DNA of 64,000 bases, taken from positions 1-64,000 of the forward strand of contig CALDHM010000001.1 of NCBI GenBank assembly GCA_937941455.1, written 5' to 3'. Shown here one piece after another: positions 62,640 to 64,000 of the stretch (its first letter is position 1; each line of letters starts with the position of its first letter). The notes under the pieces are model-generated. The model did no database searches, had not been told where the DNA came from, and saw only the letters and a program-made list of their open reading frames with translations. The translations under genes and the position numbers were made by a program. Source of the DNA: an uncultured Pirellulaceae bacterium. GTDB lineage: Bacteria > Planctomycetota > Planctomycetia > Pirellulales > Pirellulaceae.

Positions 62640-63746
62640 ATGGATGCTCGTCGACGACAGGCTGCCGCGCTGCTCGTATTGGCAGTTTTCTTTGCAGTTG
62701 GCCCCGCCGCGCTGGCGGCAACCGTTTATCGAGCCCAATCCAGGAATTTCATCGTCCTAGCCCCCGATGAAGTTTTGGCAAAGCAGGTGGCGCATCAAGC
62801 GGAGCGATATCGCCGCGAGTTGGCCGTGGAGTGGCTCGGCTATGAATTGCCCGATTGGCAGCAGAAGTGTCCGATTCACGTCGAGATCGGTCCCCATTCG
62901 GGTGGCGAAACGACCTTTGCTTTTGTGGGCCCCCCAGGTCAAGCGCAACCGATGGAGTGGTCGATGAGAATTTTTGGTCCCGCCAATCGCTTGCTTGATG
63001 CGGTACTCCCCCACGAGGTAACGCACACGATCTTTGCCACTCATTTCGGGCGCCCGCTCCCTCGGTGGGCCGACGAAGGGGCCTGCACGACCGTGGAGCA
63101 CGCTTCGGAGCGAAAAAAAATTCAGGAATTACTGATGGACTATTTGAGTGCTCGACCATCGCGCGGCATTCCCTTCAACCGCTTGTTCGTCATGATGCAA
63201 TATCCCGATGATATGTTGCCGCTGTACGCGCAGAGTTATTCGCTGGCGCAATTTTTGGTGAATCAGAAAGGCCGACAACATTTCATCAAGTTCGTCGAAC
63301 GCGGTCTCTCGATGTGCCCGCACGAGATGCAGACGGCAGCCTGGGATACGGCAGTGCGAGAGTACTACGGCTTCCAAGATTTGTCGGAATTACAAGTCGC
63401 TTGGGTGGCCTGGGTCAGGGCCGGCAGTCCGAGCGAGGTAGCTACGGCGACGGCGATCGCCTCCGCGAGACCAGAACCGCCACGTGAGCCGCGCATCGCC
63501 CGGCAGGAGGCTGCGTCAGGGACGCCTTCACAAACCGTGGGTAATTCGTGGTATCATCGACAGATGACCGTAGCCAATTCGCCGGTTCGCATCGCGGACT
63601 CCGTAAACGGGAATTCCCGTGACGCGGCATCCACCCGGGCCGAGCAAGCGAATGCCGTATCCGTCGTCGGATCGGAACGCGTCGAGTTCGCCCCACGCGC
63701 GGCGGCTGCGGATCGGGTGCAGCAAGGGCAAATTATGCGGCGGTAA
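62640..63746 (+). CDS. secreted gluzincin-like metallopeptidase domain protein
   Basis: VLPHEVTHTIFATHFGRPLPRWADEGACTTVE: HExxH zinc motif plus downstream WADEG; signal-like N-terminus. ORF opens at 62634. Confidence 0.78.
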   Translation: MDARRRQAAALLVLAVFFAVGPAALAATVYRAQSRNFIVLAPDEVLAKQVAHQAERYRRELAVEWLGYELPDWQQKCPIHVEIGPHSGGETTFAFVGPPGQAQPMEWSMRIFGPANRLLDAVLPHEVTHTIFATHFGRPLPRWADEGACTTVEHASERKKIQELLMDYLSARPSRGIPFNRLFVMMQYPDDMLPLYAQSYSLAQFLVNQKGRQHFIKFVERGLSMCPHEMQTAAWDTAVREYYGFQDLSELQVAWVAWVRAGSPSEVATATAIASARPEPPREPRIARQEAASGTPSQTVGNSWYHRQMTVANSPVRIADSVNGNSRDAASTRAEQANAVSVVGSERVEFAPRAAAADRVQQGQIMRR

Positions 63747-63768
63747 GCGGTTGGGATCGTTGGCCCCA

Positions 63769-64000
63769 TGCTCGAACGAATTTGGCATTGGTGGCGAAGG
63801 CGGCGCCGTTTTGAACTCTATCAAGATGCATTTTCATTGGACGTTGCCACGAAAGAGCGGTCCTTGCTATCGGCTGCTCGGCACTGCCTCGTTCGCGGTG
63901 AAGCGGTCTTGCTCATCGCCCACTTCCCCGCAACATTTTGGCGAATTCAGGATTTGCTGCACGAGCAAGCGGTTCCCTACGAAATCGCGGGCTCGAAAGT
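63769..64000 (+). CDS. unidentified protein, truncated by window end
   Basis: Open frame from ATG 63769: MLERIWHWWRRRRFELYQDAFSLDVATKERSLLSAARHCLVRGEAVLLIAHFPATFWRIQDLLHEQAVPYEIAGSK... Confidence 0.6.

Noticed and set aside
62422-62721. 99-aa minus-strand ORF antisense to the start of the gluzincin gene
   Set aside because: No family recognised and conflicts with a better supported gene.

Overview
The window is a GC-rich bacterial chromosome segment. Its gene content (TIGR03000 and DUF4912 proteins, PVC-type cytochrome with a DUF6797-like region, planctomycete-type ECF sigma and kinase remnants) points to a planctomycete of the Pirellulales type. Most of it is ordinary chromosomal coding sequence: a complete F-type ATP synthase operon (minus strand, about 17.5-25.3 kb), the fatty-acid block fabD-fabG-acpP-fabF, ruvB, clpC, coaD, miaE, galK, bioY, asd, truA, an Mrp-family ATPase, an ABC-F ATPase and a thiE-CYTH-MFS run. 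There is also a minus-strand glycosyltransferase/sulfotransferase cluster near the right end. I found no CRISPR array, rRNA, convincing tRNA, prophage or intact mobile element. The points most worth follow-up are: (1) a complete 33-aa Lys/Ala/Pro-rich, histone H1-tail-like micro-gene at 39446-39547 (minus), with Shine-Dalgarno and intrinsic terminator, absent from the ORF track; it is followed by about 1.5 kb of apparently non-coding DNA with an AT-rich near-palindrome; (2) an enhancer-binding-protein-like regulator lacking a recognisable Walker A and GAFTGA motif, translationally coupled to a degenerate receiver-like protein (36.0-37.9 kb); (3) a molybdopterin oxidoreductase domain fused to pentapeptide repeats (30.2-31.3 kb); (4) a decayed ECF-sigma plus Ser/Thr-kinase pair (10.4-11.4 kb); (5) a RAYT-type transposase pseudogene at the left edge together with REP-like hairpins; (6) a thiE-CYTH-MFS chain with 4-bp overlaps; (7) a perfect 32-bp palindrome at 59820-59851. 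All calls come from reading the sequence; no database search was run.
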